64,000 bases of DNA from Enterobacter sp. RIT418 (GCF_003057745.1 NZ_QBJD02000005.1:246777-310776); one strand, 5' to 3'. Positions 16,465 through 25,558 are shown, numbered from the stretch's first letter. Translations and numbers: made by a program. The notes: generated from the sequence alone by a model not told the origin.

Positions 16465-16680
16465 AGTAACTTCACTGCTCAAAAATCACCCCATGATAGA
16501 TGTATGATTATTTGCCAAAATGATACAAGGAAAATTGTTCAACCGTATCATTTTATCTTCAATTTCCTTCGCCATTATGACTATTTTATAACGCTAAGTT
16601 GTTGATACTTCGGATCAAAAAACTATTGTTTATTGGCGAGAAATCATCGTATGTATCTGATTATTATAGATAACACGCGT

Positions 16681-16737
16681 GATTTAAAATCCCTCGGCGT
16701 TCGCGCTGTGTGGGTTCAAGTCCCACTCCGGCTACCA
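16681..16737 (+). other. 3' fragment of tRNA-Leu (UAA), right attachment site
   Basis: Fifty-seven bases correspond to the 3' two thirds of a leuZ-type tRNA: the anticodon arm GATTTAAAATCCC with anticodon TAA, the long variable arm CTCGGCGTTCGCGC, the T-arm and the CCA end. The 5' part is missing, and the bases before it are unrelated AT-rich sequence. Downstream follow a tRNA-type terminator and eventually yecA, which lies just after leuZ in E. coli. The fragment therefore marks the chromosome side of an element integrated in this tRNA gene, with the intact tRNA expected on the far left outside the window. Confidence 0.88.
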
Positions 16738-16780
16738 TGGGAAACAAAGAATAATCAAAGCAATAAGCAGTGTCGTGAAA

Positions 16781-16801
16781 CCACCTACGGGTGGTTTTTT
16801 T
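16781..16801 (+). terminator. Intrinsic terminator after the tRNA-Leu fragment
   Basis: CCACC-TACG-GGTGG followed by seven T, 43 bases after the CCA end of the tRNA-Leu fragment. It is likely the original terminator of the tRNA operon. Confidence 0.85.
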
Positions 16802-16824
16802 GTGCCTGAAATTCTCCTCTTCAC

Positions 16825-17541
16825 TCACACCCCGCCCAAATACGCCCTCCGCACCTCCTGATTTCCCAGCAGCTCGTCGCCGCTGCCGCTGAGGCGGATT
16901 TGGCCGTTGACCATCACGTAGCCCCGATCGGCAAGCTTCAGCGCGTGATGGGCGTTTTGCTCGACCAGAAAAATGGTCATGCCGCCCTGGGCCAGTTCGC
17001 GCAGCGTCTGAAAAATCTGCTTCACCACAATCGGGGCGAGGCCCAGGCTGGGTTCATCCAGCAGGAGCAGCTTAGGGCGGCCCATCAGCGCGCGGGCGAT
17101 GGCGAGCATTTGCTGCTCGCCGCCTGACATCGTCATGGCGCGCTGCTTGCGCCGCTCCTTGAGGCGCGGAAACAGGTCGAACATCTTCTGCATGTCTTCC
17201 GCCGCGTGCGTGTTTCCGATCGGAATGGTTCCCATCAGCAGGTTCTCTTCCACGGTCATATCCGGAAAGATGCGCCGCCCCTCGGGCGCCTGGGCAATGC
17301 CGCCGGAGGCGACGTAGTGGGTTGAGCGGTGGCTAATATCCTCCCCGCGGAACAGGATCTGCCCGCCGCGTATGCGGGGCTGGCCAAAAATAGACATCAG
17401 CAGCGTCGATTTCCCCGCGCCGTTCGCGCCGATCAGCGCCACGGTTTCTCCCTGATTCACCTGCAGGGAGACCTGCTTTAGCGCCTGGATCGCGCCGTAA
17501 AACACGTCGACTTCACGAAACTCCAGCATCGGCTCGTTCAC
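16825..17541 (-). CDS. livF: Branched-chain amino-acid-type ABC transporter ATPase, LivF-like
   Basis: A 238-residue ABC ATPase of the LivF group (E. coli LivF 237). Walker A is GANGAGKST, the signature MSGGEQQMLAIARAL and Walker B KLLLLDEPSLGLAP, all intact. It is the last gene of a minus-strand operon: periplasmic binding protein, LivH, LivM, LivG, LivF. It overlaps livG by 4 bp. In E. coli K-12 the livKHMGF operon lies elsewhere, so this is an additional set; its real substrate cannot be told from sequence. Confidence 0.9.
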   Translation of the reverse strand: MNEPMLEFREVDVFYGAIQALKQVSLQVNQGETVALIGANGAGKSTLLMSIFGQPRIRGGQILFRGEDISHRSTHYVASGGIAQAPEGRRIFPDMTVEENLLMGTIPIGNTHAAEDMQKMFDLFPRLKERRKQRAMTMSGGEQQMLAIARALMGRPKLLLLDEPSLGLAPIVVKQIFQTLRELAQGGMTIFLVEQNAHHALKLADRGYVMVNGQIRLSGSGDELLGNQEVRRAYLGGV

Positions 17542-18413
17542 AGGGCTACCTCGCTTTCGTCGGTCCCCAGATAGGCGGCGATGACTTTTTCATTATGCTG
17601 GATCTCCTCCGGCGTTCCTTCAGCGATCACGTCACCATGGTCGAGCACGATAATGCGGTCGGAAATGTCCATGACCATCCCCATATCATGCTCAATCAGC
17701 AACACCGTCATCGCATGATGGTCGCGGAGAAAGCGGATGATGCTGCTCAGCCTGTGCGTTTCAACCGGGTTCAGCCCGGCGGCGGGCTCGTCGAGGCAGA
17801 TCATCTCCGGCCCGGTGCACATCGCGCGTGCGATTTCGAGCCGCCGCTGCTGGCCGTAGGACATTTCACCCGCCAGGCGGTTAGCGCAATCCACCAGATC
17901 CACCACTTCCAGCCAGTAAAATGCGCGATCCAGCGCGTCGCTTTCCGCGCGGCGGTAGGCGGGAGTGTTGAGCACCCCAGCGAGGAGGCTGCGGTTAACG
18001 CGCATATGCTGCGCGACCAGCAGGTTCTCAACCACCGACATCTCGCGGAACAGGCGGATATTCTGAAAGGTGCGTGCAAGCCCGGCGCGGTTCACCAGGT
18101 GCGTCCCGCCAAACATTTTATAGAACAGCCGCTGTCCCAGCTGCGCCGGGTTAACCCAGTCGCCCGGCTGGAACGCCTGCCCGAGCACCTGGATAACGTC
18201 GGTCGTTTTTCGGCGGGTGTTCAGCTGGATAGCGCCGCCGGAGGCCTTGTAAAAGCCTGTCAGGCAGTTAAACACCGTGGTTTTTCCCGCACCGTTCGGA
18301 CCGATAAGCGCGGTGATCGACCCGCGGCGCACCTCCAGATTGACGTCATTCAGCGCCTTTATGCCGCCAAAATGCATCATCAGGTGCTCTACGCGCAGTA
18401 TGGTTGCGTTCAT
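17538..18413 (-). CDS. livG: Branched-chain amino-acid-type ABC transporter ATPase, LivG-like
   Basis: A 291-residue ABC ATPase of the LivG group. Walker A is GPNGAGKTT, the signature MSYGQQRRLEIARAM and Walker B EMICLDEPAAGLNP, with the C-terminal LivG extension (ISDRIIVLDHGDVIAEG). It is about 36 residues longer than E. coli LivG (255). The extra residues lie after Walker A, at about 60-115 (TRRKTTDVIQVLGQAFQPGD). This long form is known from other proteobacterial Liv/Bra systems. It overlaps livF and livM by 4 bp each. Confidence 0.9.
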   Translation of the reverse strand: MNATILRVEHLMMHFGGIKALNDVNLEVRRGSITALIGPNGAGKTTVFNCLTGFYKASGGAIQLNTRRKTTDVIQVLGQAFQPGDWVNPAQLGQRLFYKMFGGTHLVNRAGLARTFQNIRLFREMSVVENLLVAQHMRVNRSLLAGVLNTPAYRRAESDALDRAFYWLEVVDLVDCANRLAGEMSYGQQRRLEIARAMCTGPEMICLDEPAAGLNPVETHRLSSIIRFLRDHHAMTVLLIEHDMGMVMDISDRIIVLDHGDVIAEGTPEEIQHNEKVIAAYLGTDESEVAL

Positions 18414-19687
18414 GGCGCCACGCCCTTACGCACGGTAAAACCGCTGCGGTTTATCCGGATCAGGCCGCGGGGCCGCCAAATCATCATGCCCACCATCAGC
18501 ATGCCGAACAGCAGCACGCGGTATTCCGCAAAGCTGCGCAGCAGCTCCGGGGTGACCGTCAGGACAAACGCCGCCAGCACCACGCCCACGGTCGAGCCCA
18601 TCCCTCCGAGCACCACGATGGCGAGGATCAGCGCGGATTCAAAAAAGGTGAACGAGGTGGGGTTAACGAAGCCCTGGTAGGTGGCGAAGAACACGCCGGC
18701 AATGCCCGCCGTCGATGCGCCCAGCGTAAAAGCCGATAGCTTCACCAGCACGTGGTTCAGGCCCATCGCGCGGCAGGCAATCTCGTCTTCGCGCAGCGCC
18801 TCCCACGCCCGGCCGATCGGCATTCGCGTCAGCCGGTGCTTGATGTAAAGCACCAGCAGCACCACGATAAACAGCACCGCGTAGATGAAGATAAACTTCA
18901 TGTTCGGGTTATAGGTCAGGCCGAAGAACTCGTGAAACGGCACGCCGCCCTCTTTTGCGCGTCGGCCAAACTCGAGGCCGAAGAGGGTAGGAGGCGGGGC
19001 AGAGACGCCGTTCGGGCCGCCGGTAAAGGTCAGCCAGTTGTTAAGGATCAGGCGAATAATCTCGCCGAAGCCGAGCGTCACGATCGCCAGATAATCGCCG
19101 TGCATGCGCAGCACCGGGAAGCCGAGCAGCGCGCCCGCGGCGGCGGCCATCAGCGCGGCCAGCGGCAGCATGCTCCAGAAACCCAGCCCAAGATACTGGT
19201 ACCCAAGCGCCAGGCCATAGGCCCCGATGGCGTAAAAGGCGACGTACCCCAGATCCAGAAGACCGGCCAGGCCAACCACGATGTTCAGGCCAAGGCCGAG
19301 CAGGACGTAGATCAGCCCGAGGATGGCGACGGTCAACACGTATTTGGTTGCGACAAAGGGAAAGCAGATCGCAAGGGCGATAATCAGCGGAACAATCCAG
19401 CGCAGGCGGCTTTTATACTCCGGCGGGCGAACGTAAACCCCCGCGCTGTCGGCCTCAAAGCGCGCCTGAAACCGCGCGCCGGGCGGGGTGGCTAAAAATG
19501 CGCTCAGCAGAAAGCGTCCCAGCATCACGATGGCGATAATACACGCCAGCCGCTTTCCCTCAACGTTGAAGCTGTAGCCGTCCAGAACAACGCCGGCGAC
19601 AGGGCCAAAGATAATGAGCGCGATAAGGCCGGAGAAAACCGCGTCCAGCACGCAGCGCTTCAGGGAGAAACCCTCGGATGGTGTCAT
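18410..19687 (-). CDS. livM: Branched-chain amino-acid-type ABC permease, LivM-like
   Basis: A 425-residue inner-membrane permease of the LivM group (E. coli LivM 425). An N-terminal membrane segment and hydrophilic stretch are followed by about eight or nine membrane helices. The family motif GLNIVVGLAGLLDLGYVAFY is near the middle, and the EAA-like coupling region RMPIGRAWEALREDEIACRA contacts the ATPases. It ends overlapping livG by 4 bp. With LivH it forms the transport channel. Confidence 0.92.
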   Translation of the reverse strand: MTPSEGFSLKRCVLDAVFSGLIALIIFGPVAGVVLDGYSFNVEGKRLACIIAIVMLGRFLLSAFLATPPGARFQARFEADSAGVYVRPPEYKSRLRWIVPLIIALAICFPFVATKYVLTVAILGLIYVLLGLGLNIVVGLAGLLDLGYVAFYAIGAYGLALGYQYLGLGFWSMLPLAALMAAAAGALLGFPVLRMHGDYLAIVTLGFGEIIRLILNNWLTFTGGPNGVSAPPPTLFGLEFGRRAKEGGVPFHEFFGLTYNPNMKFIFIYAVLFIVVLLVLYIKHRLTRMPIGRAWEALREDEIACRAMGLNHVLVKLSAFTLGASTAGIAGVFFATYQGFVNPTSFTFFESALILAIVVLGGMGSTVGVVLAAFVLTVTPELLRSFAEYRVLLFGMLMVGMMIWRPRGLIRINRSGFTVRKGVAP

Positions 19688-19698
19688 CTCTCTGTTCC

Positions 19699-20616
19699 TT
19701 ATACTTTGGCGACGACGGGGCGGCCAAGAAGCCCCTGGGGGCGGAAGATCAGGATCACGACCAGCAATCCAAACGAGAACACATCTTTGTAGTCGGAGTT
19801 CACCATGCCGGAAAACTGCGCTTCGGCGACCCCCAGTATCAGCCCGCCGAGCATGGCGCCGGGCAGAGAGCCAATGCCGCCCAGCACCGCGGCGGTAAAG
19901 GCCTTAATGCCAATGACGAACCCGACGTAGAAATCAAAGGTTCCGTAGTTCATGGTGATCAGCACGCCGGCAAGGCCCGCCATCGCCGCGCCGATCACAA
20001 ACACCAGCGAGATCACCCGGTCGGTATTAATCCCAAGGATCGACGCCATTTTACGGTCCTGCTGCACCGCGCGGCACATGCGGCCCAGCCTGGTGTGGCT
20101 GATGATCCACGTCAGCAGCAGCATGCCCGCAAGCGACGCTAAAAGGATGAAGATTTTGGTATAGGTGATCTGAACGAAGCCCTCTCCCAGATGGACGCGG
20201 AACACGCCGTCAAGCAGGGTGGGCACCCCCTGCTGGCGCGGCCCCTGGCTGAGCTGGGCATAGTTTTGCAGGATCAGGGACATCCCGATGGCGGAGATCA
20301 GCGGCGCCAGCCGCGTCGAGTTGCGCAGCGGCCTGTAGGCGATGCGCTCGATGGTCCAGCCGTACACCCCCGTCACCACGATGGTGAAGACCAGCGTGCC
20401 GAGAATAAGCAGGGGAAATGACTGCAGGCCGAAGAACGACAGTAGCGCCAGGCCAATGGCGCAGAGATAGGCGGAGATCATATACACCTCGCCGTGGGCG
20501 AAGTTAATCATGCCAATAATGCCGTACACCATGGTGTAACCGATGGCGATCAGCCCGTAGACGGACCCCAGCGTTAACCCATTCACTAGCTGTTGCAGGA
20601 AGAATGTGCTCATCAT
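19699..20616 (-). CDS. livH: Branched-chain amino-acid-type ABC permease, LivH-like
   Basis: A 305-residue permease of the LivH group (E. coli 308). The typical start is FLQQLVNGLTLGSVYGLIAI, followed by GMINFAHGEVYMISAYLC. Eight or so membrane helices are visible, with the coupling loop TRLGRMCRAVQQDRKMASIL and the end LIFRPQGLLGRP. It lies 11 bp before livM and 96 bp after the binding-protein gene. That GC-rich gap may form hairpins that lower permease expression relative to the binding protein. Confidence 0.92.
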   Translation of the reverse strand: MMSTFFLQQLVNGLTLGSVYGLIAIGYTMVYGIIGMINFAHGEVYMISAYLCAIGLALLSFFGLQSFPLLILGTLVFTIVVTGVYGWTIERIAYRPLRNSTRLAPLISAIGMSLILQNYAQLSQGPRQQGVPTLLDGVFRVHLGEGFVQITYTKIFILLASLAGMLLLTWIISHTRLGRMCRAVQQDRKMASILGINTDRVISLVFVIGAAMAGLAGVLITMNYGTFDFYVGFVIGIKAFTAAVLGGIGSLPGAMLGGLILGVAEAQFSGMVNSDYKDVFSFGLLVVILIFRPQGLLGRPVVAKV

Positions 20617-20712
20617 CGCGCGCTCGTGTTATATGCCGCGCGTTGCGCGCGGGCTGCTGTTTATTACGCGCCGGCGGGCGAGCCCGTCGACGCTGAGCGT
20701 GACTCCGTCCCG

Positions 20713-21834
20713 TTACGGCACTTCCTTATACTTTCCTTTATCGTCCCACTGGTACACCACGTAGTCAGAGACCTTCAGATCGCCCTTGCTGTCCCACGCC
20801 TTTTTGCCCATCACGGTCTCGACGGGATTGGCCTTCAGCCACTCGCTGGCCTTGGCGGAGTCCGTCCCCTTTGTGGCCTTGAACGCGGCGGCGATCGCCT
20901 GAATAGAGGCGTAGGAGTAAAGCGTGTAGCCTTCAGGCTCGAACTTGCCCGCGCGGAATTTTTCGATAACGGCTTTGCCGTCCGGGATCAGGCGCGGATC
21001 TTTACCAAAGGTCATGTAGATGCCGTTGGTGTACTGCGGACCTCCGGCGGCGGTTACCATCTCTTCGTTGACGATACAGTCGCCGGAGAAGAACTTCGCC
21101 TGCAGGCCCTGCTCACGCATCTGGCGCACCAGCGGGCCGGCCTCCGGATGGCAGCCGCCGAAGAAGACCACGTCCGGCTTTTGCGCGCCGATTTTGGTGA
21201 CCAGGGCGTTAAAATCTTTCTCGCCGCGCGATAGCCCTTCGTACATCACGTCCTGCACGCCGCGCTTGGCCAGCGCGGCCTTGGTGGCGTCTGCCAGCCC
21301 CTGTCCGTAGGTGTCTTTATCGTGGATGATGACCACGCGTTTGGCCTTCAGCTTGTCGATAATAAAATCGCTGGCGACCTGGCCCTGCTGGTCGTCGCGC
21401 CCGCACATGCGGAACATATCGCTCATGCCGCGTTCGGTAATGAGCGGGTTAGTCGAGCCCGGAGTGATGGCAAGGATCCCCGCATCGCTATACACCTCCG
21501 AGGCGGGCATGGTGGAAGAGGAGCAGAAGTGGCCCACGACGGCCTTCACCTTGTCCTGGTCGACAAGGCGGTTAGCGACGGCCACGGCCTGTTTAGGTTC
21601 ACAGGCGTCATCGCCCTGAACCAGCTTAATTTTCTCGCCGTTGATCCCGCCCGCCGCGTTAATGTCCTCCGCGGCCTGCGTTGCCCCGTGCCAGTACTGA
21701 TCGCCATAGGTGGCATTCGGCCCGGTGAACGGTCCGGCAACGCCTATAACAATATCGGCCCGGGCGGAAAACGCCGTCACCAGACAGCCTGCCAGCACGA
21801 GAGAGAGAGGAGTTCTGATAAATTTCAGCGACAT
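20713..21834 (-). CDS. Periplasmic amino-acid-type binding protein, LivJ/LivK-like
   Basis: A 373-residue type I periplasmic binding protein with a Sec signal peptide (LVLAGCLVTAFSARA, cut before DIVIGVAGP). Two lobes of the Leu/Ile/Val-binding family follow, with the motif GPFTGPNATYGDQYWHGATQ and AAGGINGEKIKLVQGDDACE. At least five cysteines are present in the mature part (DACEP, HFCSS, RMCGR, GGCHP, GDCIV). The start is ATG 21834 with AAGGA upstream; a longer frame continuing to 22155 has no such support. It is the first gene of the liv-type operon and should set its substrate, which may not be a branched-chain amino acid. Confidence 0.9.
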   Translation of the reverse strand: MSLKFIRTPLSLVLAGCLVTAFSARADIVIGVAGPFTGPNATYGDQYWHGATQAAEDINAAGGINGEKIKLVQGDDACEPKQAVAVANRLVDQDKVKAVVGHFCSSSTMPASEVYSDAGILAITPGSTNPLITERGMSDMFRMCGRDDQQGQVASDFIIDKLKAKRVVIIHDKDTYGQGLADATKAALAKRGVQDVMYEGLSRGEKDFNALVTKIGAQKPDVVFFGGCHPEAGPLVRQMREQGLQAKFFSGDCIVNEEMVTAAGGPQYTNGIYMTFGKDPRLIPDGKAVIEKFRAGKFEPEGYTLYSYASIQAIAAAFKATKGTDSAKASEWLKANPVETVMGKKAWDSKGDLKVSDYVVYQWDDKGKYKEVP

Positions 21835-22261
21835 TATGTTGTTCCTTAGCAAAGAGGTTTTTGCACCACGGTCTATACCCGAGCGCCTGACGGCGTCGTC
21901 AATCCAAAAACAAAAGCAAGAACAAAATGCACCAAGTGAGCGGGACACAAATATCAGCCTGCTTATTACGGCGAGGTTTCCTTGTGCATGTCGGCACGTA
22001 AAACAATAAGCAAGAATGTTGCCAGAAGGGCCAACCGCAGAGAGCGGGTTGCGACACGTTGAGTATAGAGCGCCGTTTAGCGCCGCCCTGCGGGAGAGCG
22101 TGAAATTACAGCGGAGATCACATCTCGTTAACAACGATGCCCATAAGTTGTGCAAGCGTCACGATTTGCACATTTATGCAGCAATAAAGGCCTAAACTTC
22201 AGATAGGCATGCGGGATGAACTGTGTCAGGATCGTTTCCTTTTTTATCAGGAGTGACAGCA
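21835..22261. other. Divergent intergenic region, liv-type operon / yecA
   Basis: About 430 bp between two divergent start codons, presumably holding both promoters. I saw no convincing RNA gene or known operator; two GGTGCA half-sites near 21870 and 21930 are not properly spaced for NtrC. Confidence 0.5.
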
Positions 22262-22930
22262 ATGACGGAAGGCCCATTAAATGAAAGCGAAATGGCATGG
22301 CTGGAAGACACGCTGATGTCCTACGGCCATGACGATGCGTCCGTGATTGACGTGTCCGAGCTCGACGGCATGCTTACCGCAGTGCTATCAGGTCCGCGCG
22401 TGGTTGAGCCGGATACCTGGCTGGTTGCCGTTTGGGGCGGCGAAAAGCACATCCCGCGCTGGAAAAACGATCGTGAGATGAACCGTTTTATCGATCTCTG
22501 CTTCAAGCATATGAACGATATCGCCGAGCGTCTGAGCGAGTACCCGGATCAGTTTGAGCCGATGTTTGGCTTTAACGACGTGGACGGACAGAGCTTTACG
22601 GTGGTGGAAGAGTGGTGCTACGGCTACATGCGCGGCGTTGCGCTGACCGACTGGTCCGCACTGCCGGACGCGCTGAAGGCGGATCTTGACGCGATTGCGC
22701 TGCACGGGTCGGAAGAGTACAGCGAGACGCTGGACGAGCTGACCGAAGAGGAGTACACCGCCAGCATTGAACGCATTCAGCCAGCGGCGCTTCGCCTGTA
22801 CAACTACTGGGTTGAGAATCCGCAGCAGCCCGAGGCGCAAAAGCCGATCGTTAACGGCACGAAGGTCGGACGTAACGATCCCTGTCCCTGCGGGAGTGGG
22901 AAGAAGTTTAAGAGCTGTTGTTTGCACTGA
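22262..22930 (+). CDS. yecA: YecA, UPF0149 / SEC-C motif protein
   Basis: A 222-residue orthologue of E. coli YecA. The N-terminal UPF0149 domain covers about 1-190 ([36 protein letters not shown]). The C-terminal SEC-C zinc motif is [20 protein letters not shown], like the metal- and SecB/ribosome-binding tail of SecA. YecA is reported to bind metal and ribosomes or unfolded protein, but its exact task is not settled. ATG 22262 with AGGAGTG upstream is chosen over 22223. Its place after a tRNA-Leu gene and before tyrP is the E. coli order. Confidence 0.93.
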   Translation: MTEGPLNESEMAWLEDTLMSYGHDDASVIDVSELDGMLTAVLSGPRVVEPDTWLVAVWGGEKHIPRWKNDREMNRFIDLCFKHMNDIAERLSEYPDQFEPMFGFNDVDGQSFTVVEEWCYGYMRGVALTDWSALPDALKADLDAIALHGSEEYSETLDELTEEEYTASIERIQPAALRLYNYWVENPQQPEAQKPIVNGTKVGRNDPCPCGSGKKFKSCCLH

Positions 22931-22963
22931 AAAAATACGGGGCGCATGATGCGCCCCGTATTC
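22930..22963. terminator. Bidirectional terminator between yecA and tyrP
   Basis: ATACGGGGCGC-ATGAT-GCGCCCCGTAT lies between the convergent stop codons. The minus-strand reading ends in TTTTTT, so it is an intrinsic terminator for tyrP; for yecA it has a weaker T-tract. Confidence 0.85.
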
Positions 22964-24175
22964 TTACCCCACTTCCGGCAGCAGCCCCGCTGCGATCAGG
23001 AACTGCACCAGAATAATCGCCACGCCGCAGGCGAACACGATGCACAGCAGCGGTTTGCCTCCCGCTACGCGATAGCCTTGCTCAGGATGCTGCTGGCGGC
23101 TTTTCCACGCCAGTAGCGACGGCAGCAGCAGGGCCAGCACGGAGAGCGCCACGCCCGCATACCCCAGCGCCATCACAAACCCGCGCGGATAAAACAGCGC
23201 AAAGGCCAGCGGCGGCAGGAAGGTGATCGCCCCGGTCTGTAAACGTCCGGCAACGGTGTTGCGGCGCTGGAAAAGGTCGGCCAGATAATCAAACAGGCCG
23301 AGCGCCACGCCGAGGAAGGAGGTGGCCAGCGCCAGGTCGGCAAACAGATGCACCGCCAGCTCAACGTGAGACGAGGTCACCACGTTGCGCAGCGCCACCA
23401 GGAAACCGTTCAGCCCGGAGTGCTCCGCCATTAGCCCAACAAAGGTTGAGGAGTCAATGCTGCCCAGCGTCACCAGCTGCCAGAAGATATAGGCAATCAG
23501 CGGGATCGCGCTGCCGATAACGAACACGCGGCGCAGCTTGCGGGTATCGCCATTCATATAGCTGACGATGCTCGGCACGCTGCCGTGGAAGCCAAACGAG
23601 GTGAAAATCACCGGGATGGCGGAAAGCGCCAGCCCTTTTTCAAGCGGCATCGTCAGCAGGTTGACCTTGTGCACGTGCGGCGCGAGAAGGGCCAGCATCA
23701 CGACAAGGAAAACGATCTTGGCGCTGAACAGGAAGCGGTTGAACAGATCGACCAGCGACGTGCCGACGCAGACCACGCCGCCGCCGATGAGGGCAAAGAA
23801 AATGGCCCCCGCTGTGGGCGTGAGGTCAGTACCGAACCCGTCGTTAATGCTGGAGGCAATCAGCTCGCCGGCGCCGCTGATGTAGGCCGCGGTCAGCGCG
23901 TACATCAGGAACATCATGCTAAAGCCCGCGATCCACTGCCCGTAGCGCCCGAGGTAGCGCGCAGCAAGCGAGCCGAGCCCGGTATCGGCCGGAACGTGCT
24001 GGTAAACCTCAAGCAGCAGCAGGGCGGTGTAGCACATCAGCGCCCACAGGCCGCCCAGCAGCAGTAATGTCACGCTAAACCCAACGCCTGCCGCCGCCAG
24101 CGGCATCGCCAGCATTCCTGCGCCAATCGTCGTACCCGCAACGATAAAAATACTTCCCAGAGTTCTGTTTTTCAC
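22964..24175 (-). CDS. tyrP: Tyrosine-specific transporter TyrP
   Basis: A 403-residue inner-membrane permease, the same length as E. coli TyrP. It belongs to the aromatic amino-acid group (ArAAP/Trp-Tyr-A) and takes up tyrosine with protons. It begins with [20 protein letters not shown], the typical unwound first helix, and about 11 membrane helices can be counted. [18 protein letters not shown] in the middle is a family hallmark. E. coli has yecH between tyrP and ftnA; it is absent here. TyrR boxes upstream support control by TyrR. Confidence 0.95.
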   Translation of the reverse strand: MKNRTLGSIFIVAGTTIGAGMLAMPLAAAGVGFSVTLLLLGGLWALMCYTALLLLEVYQHVPADTGLGSLAARYLGRYGQWIAGFSMMFLMYALTAAYISGAGELIASSINDGFGTDLTPTAGAIFFALIGGGVVCVGTSLVDLFNRFLFSAKIVFLVVMLALLAPHVHKVNLLTMPLEKGLALSAIPVIFTSFGFHGSVPSIVSYMNGDTRKLRRVFVIGSAIPLIAYIFWQLVTLGSIDSSTFVGLMAEHSGLNGFLVALRNVVTSSHVELAVHLFADLALATSFLGVALGLFDYLADLFQRRNTVAGRLQTGAITFLPPLAFALFYPRGFVMALGYAGVALSVLALLLPSLLAWKSRQQHPEQGYRVAGGKPLLCIVFACGVAIILVQFLIAAGLLPEVG

Positions 24176-24243
24176 GCTTTCCTCTACAACGGTGCCGTAT
24201 CGCGACCAATTCTGCGGCGCAGAGTAAGGGAAAAGTGCACACT

Positions 24244-24284
24244 CGTCAAATCAGCGTTACAAGGCGTGTAACGATAAAATTACA
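24244..24284 (-). promoter_or_regulatory. Double TyrR box upstream of tyrP
   Basis: TGTAAC-GATAAA-ATTACA at 24267-24284 fits the TyrR consensus TGTAAA-N6-TTTACA with two mismatches. A weaker CGTCAA-ATCAGC-GTTACA lies at 24244-24261, 23 bp away centre to centre. A strong plus weak box pair at this spacing is the known arrangement in TyrR-controlled promoters such as tyrP. The boxes lie about 70-110 bp before the tyrP start. Confidence 0.7.
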
Positions 24285-24379
24285 GTGTTGAGCTGGATCT
24301 AAAGAGCGGGCGGTGAAGGAGAAATTACTGCGGGAGAAGAGGATTCAACGCGAAAAAGAAAATGTGGCCGCATAAATAA

Positions 24380-24406
24380 AAACGGTGCTGAAAGAACAGC
24401 ACCGTT
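24380..24406 (-). terminator. Intrinsic terminator of ftnA
   Basis: AAACGGTGCTG-AAAGAA-CAGCACCGTTT lies 8 bp after the ftnA stop, with a T-run on the minus strand. Confidence 0.88.
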
Positions 24407-24413
24407 TTTATTA

Positions 24414-24911
24414 TTAATTCTGCGTATCGAGCGTTGCCAGTTCTTTATCGATAAAGTAAAGACCTTCGCCGGATTTGCCCGCCAGAGAGAGTTTATCCAG
24501 CACGGATTTAAACAGCTTCTCTTCTTCATGCTGCTCGGCAACATACCACTGCAGGAAATTAAAGGTAGGATAATCCTGGCTGGTCATCGCGGCGTGAACC
24601 AGCTCGTTAATTTTCTGGGTAATTAGCTGCTCGTGCTCGTAGGTCGCGCGGAACAGCTCGTCCAGAGACGCATACTCCGCGAAGGGAGACTGGACCGTTT
24701 CGATGCGCGGCAGGCTGCCGGTATCCGTAAGATAATCAAACAGGCGCTGCATGTGCGTCATCTCTTCCTGCGCGTGGCGGCGCAAAAACGCGGCGGCGCC
24801 TTCAAAGCTGTGGAAGCTGCACCACGCGCTCATCTGCTGATAGAGCAGAGAGGAAAATAGCTCAAGGTTCATTTGCGCATTAAGCTTGTCGATCATTTCA
24901 TTTTTCAACAT
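24414..24911 (-). CDS. ftnA: Non-haem ferritin FtnA
   Basis: A 165-residue ferritin, the length of E. coli FtnA, forming a 24-subunit iron-storage shell. Ferroxidase ligands are in place: Glu17 (MNLELF), Glu49/Glu50 and His53 (EEMTH), Glu94 and the EQHEEEKLF stretch near 127-134. The C-terminus [15 protein letters not shown] is nearly that of E. coli. It stands as a single gene with its own terminator and an AT-rich upstream region of about 200 bp. In E. coli ftnA is iron/Fur-activated through H-NS relief, which fits such an upstream region. Confidence 0.96.
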   Translation of the reverse strand: MLKNEMIDKLNAQMNLELFSSLLYQQMSAWCSFHSFEGAAAFLRRHAQEEMTHMQRLFDYLTDTGSLPRIETVQSPFAEYASLDELFRATYEHEQLITQKINELVHAAMTSQDYPTFNFLQWYVAEQHEEEKLFKSVLDKLSLAGKSGEGLYFIDKELATLDTQN

Positions 24912-25114
24912 GGTGCCGCTCCGTTTTATTATTTCTGAATGACGATGGGCGACACTATAATTTGTTATTTAATTATTTGCAAAAAGTAAAATAAATAGTT
25001 TTTTATTAAAAATACGAATGGGAATAAAACGCATTAACGAGGTGTCTTATTTATTAATGCGAATTACTTCCGTTCTTAATAAGCATAACCGCCAGCGTGA
25101 GCTGGCAGCGTTTA

Positions 25115-25453
25115 TTAATACCACGGATTGCTGGCGGCAGGGTTAACGGCATAGCCCGAGCATTTGTACTGAATGGTGACGGTGTCGTTCAGGCACACGG
25201 AGCCGCTGGTCAGGCTGCAGGTGGTGATGGGCTGTCCGTAGGCGGACGCGGTGGCATACCCCATGCTTTGACAGGCTTTAGCCGCGGTGCCGTTCGTCAC
25301 ATACTCATCGTATCGGGCGTTTTGCAGCATGGCCTGGCCGTAGTCGAGGCGAACGATGCCGTTTGGCGCATCCTTATTGCTTACCTCAGCCTGGCGGGTC
25401 ACGCTGCATCCCGCGAGCAGCAGGAGGGCACCGGCAACGAATAATTTGTTCAT
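25115..25453 (-). CDS. yecR: YecR-like lipoprotein
   Basis: A 112-residue lipoprotein with a lipobox (LLLLAGC), so the mature N-terminal Cys is lipidated. Five further cysteines follow (KACQS, TTCSL, SVCLN, YKCSG), suggesting disulphides in the periplasm. ATG 25453 is preferred; the frame continues to 25507 without support. Position between ftnA and yecJ fits E. coli yecR, a gene reported to be in the FlhDC flagellar regulon. I saw no clear sigma-28 promoter before it. Its function is unknown. Confidence 0.85.
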   Translation of the reverse strand: MNKLFVAGALLLLAGCSVTRQAEVSNKDAPNGIVRLDYGQAMLQNARYDEYVTNGTAAKACQSMGYATASAYGQPITTCSLTSGSVCLNDTVTIQYKCSGYAVNPAASNPWY

Positions 25454-25558
25454 ATGTCGCTCATTGGTGAATGAAGATACCCTATCGTACCTGCAGACGT
25501 CCGGCACAATGGCAGGAATAGCCGGACAATCTGCCCTCTCTCTTTTTAACGGGGCGGG

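Noticed and set aside
16681..16737. A functional tRNA-Leu gene
   Set aside because: Only the anticodon arm to the CCA end is present; the bases before it do not form the 5' half.
17595..19495. Long plus-strand ORFs opposite livG and livM (361 and 247 residues)
   Set aside because: His/Arg/Gln-rich translations typical of GC-rich antisense frames; livG and livM show full family motifs on the other strand.
21860..21960. NtrC or sigma-54 control of the liv-type operon (GGTGCA half-sites)
   Set aside because: The half-sites are not paired at the right distance and no -24/-12 element with correct spacing was found.
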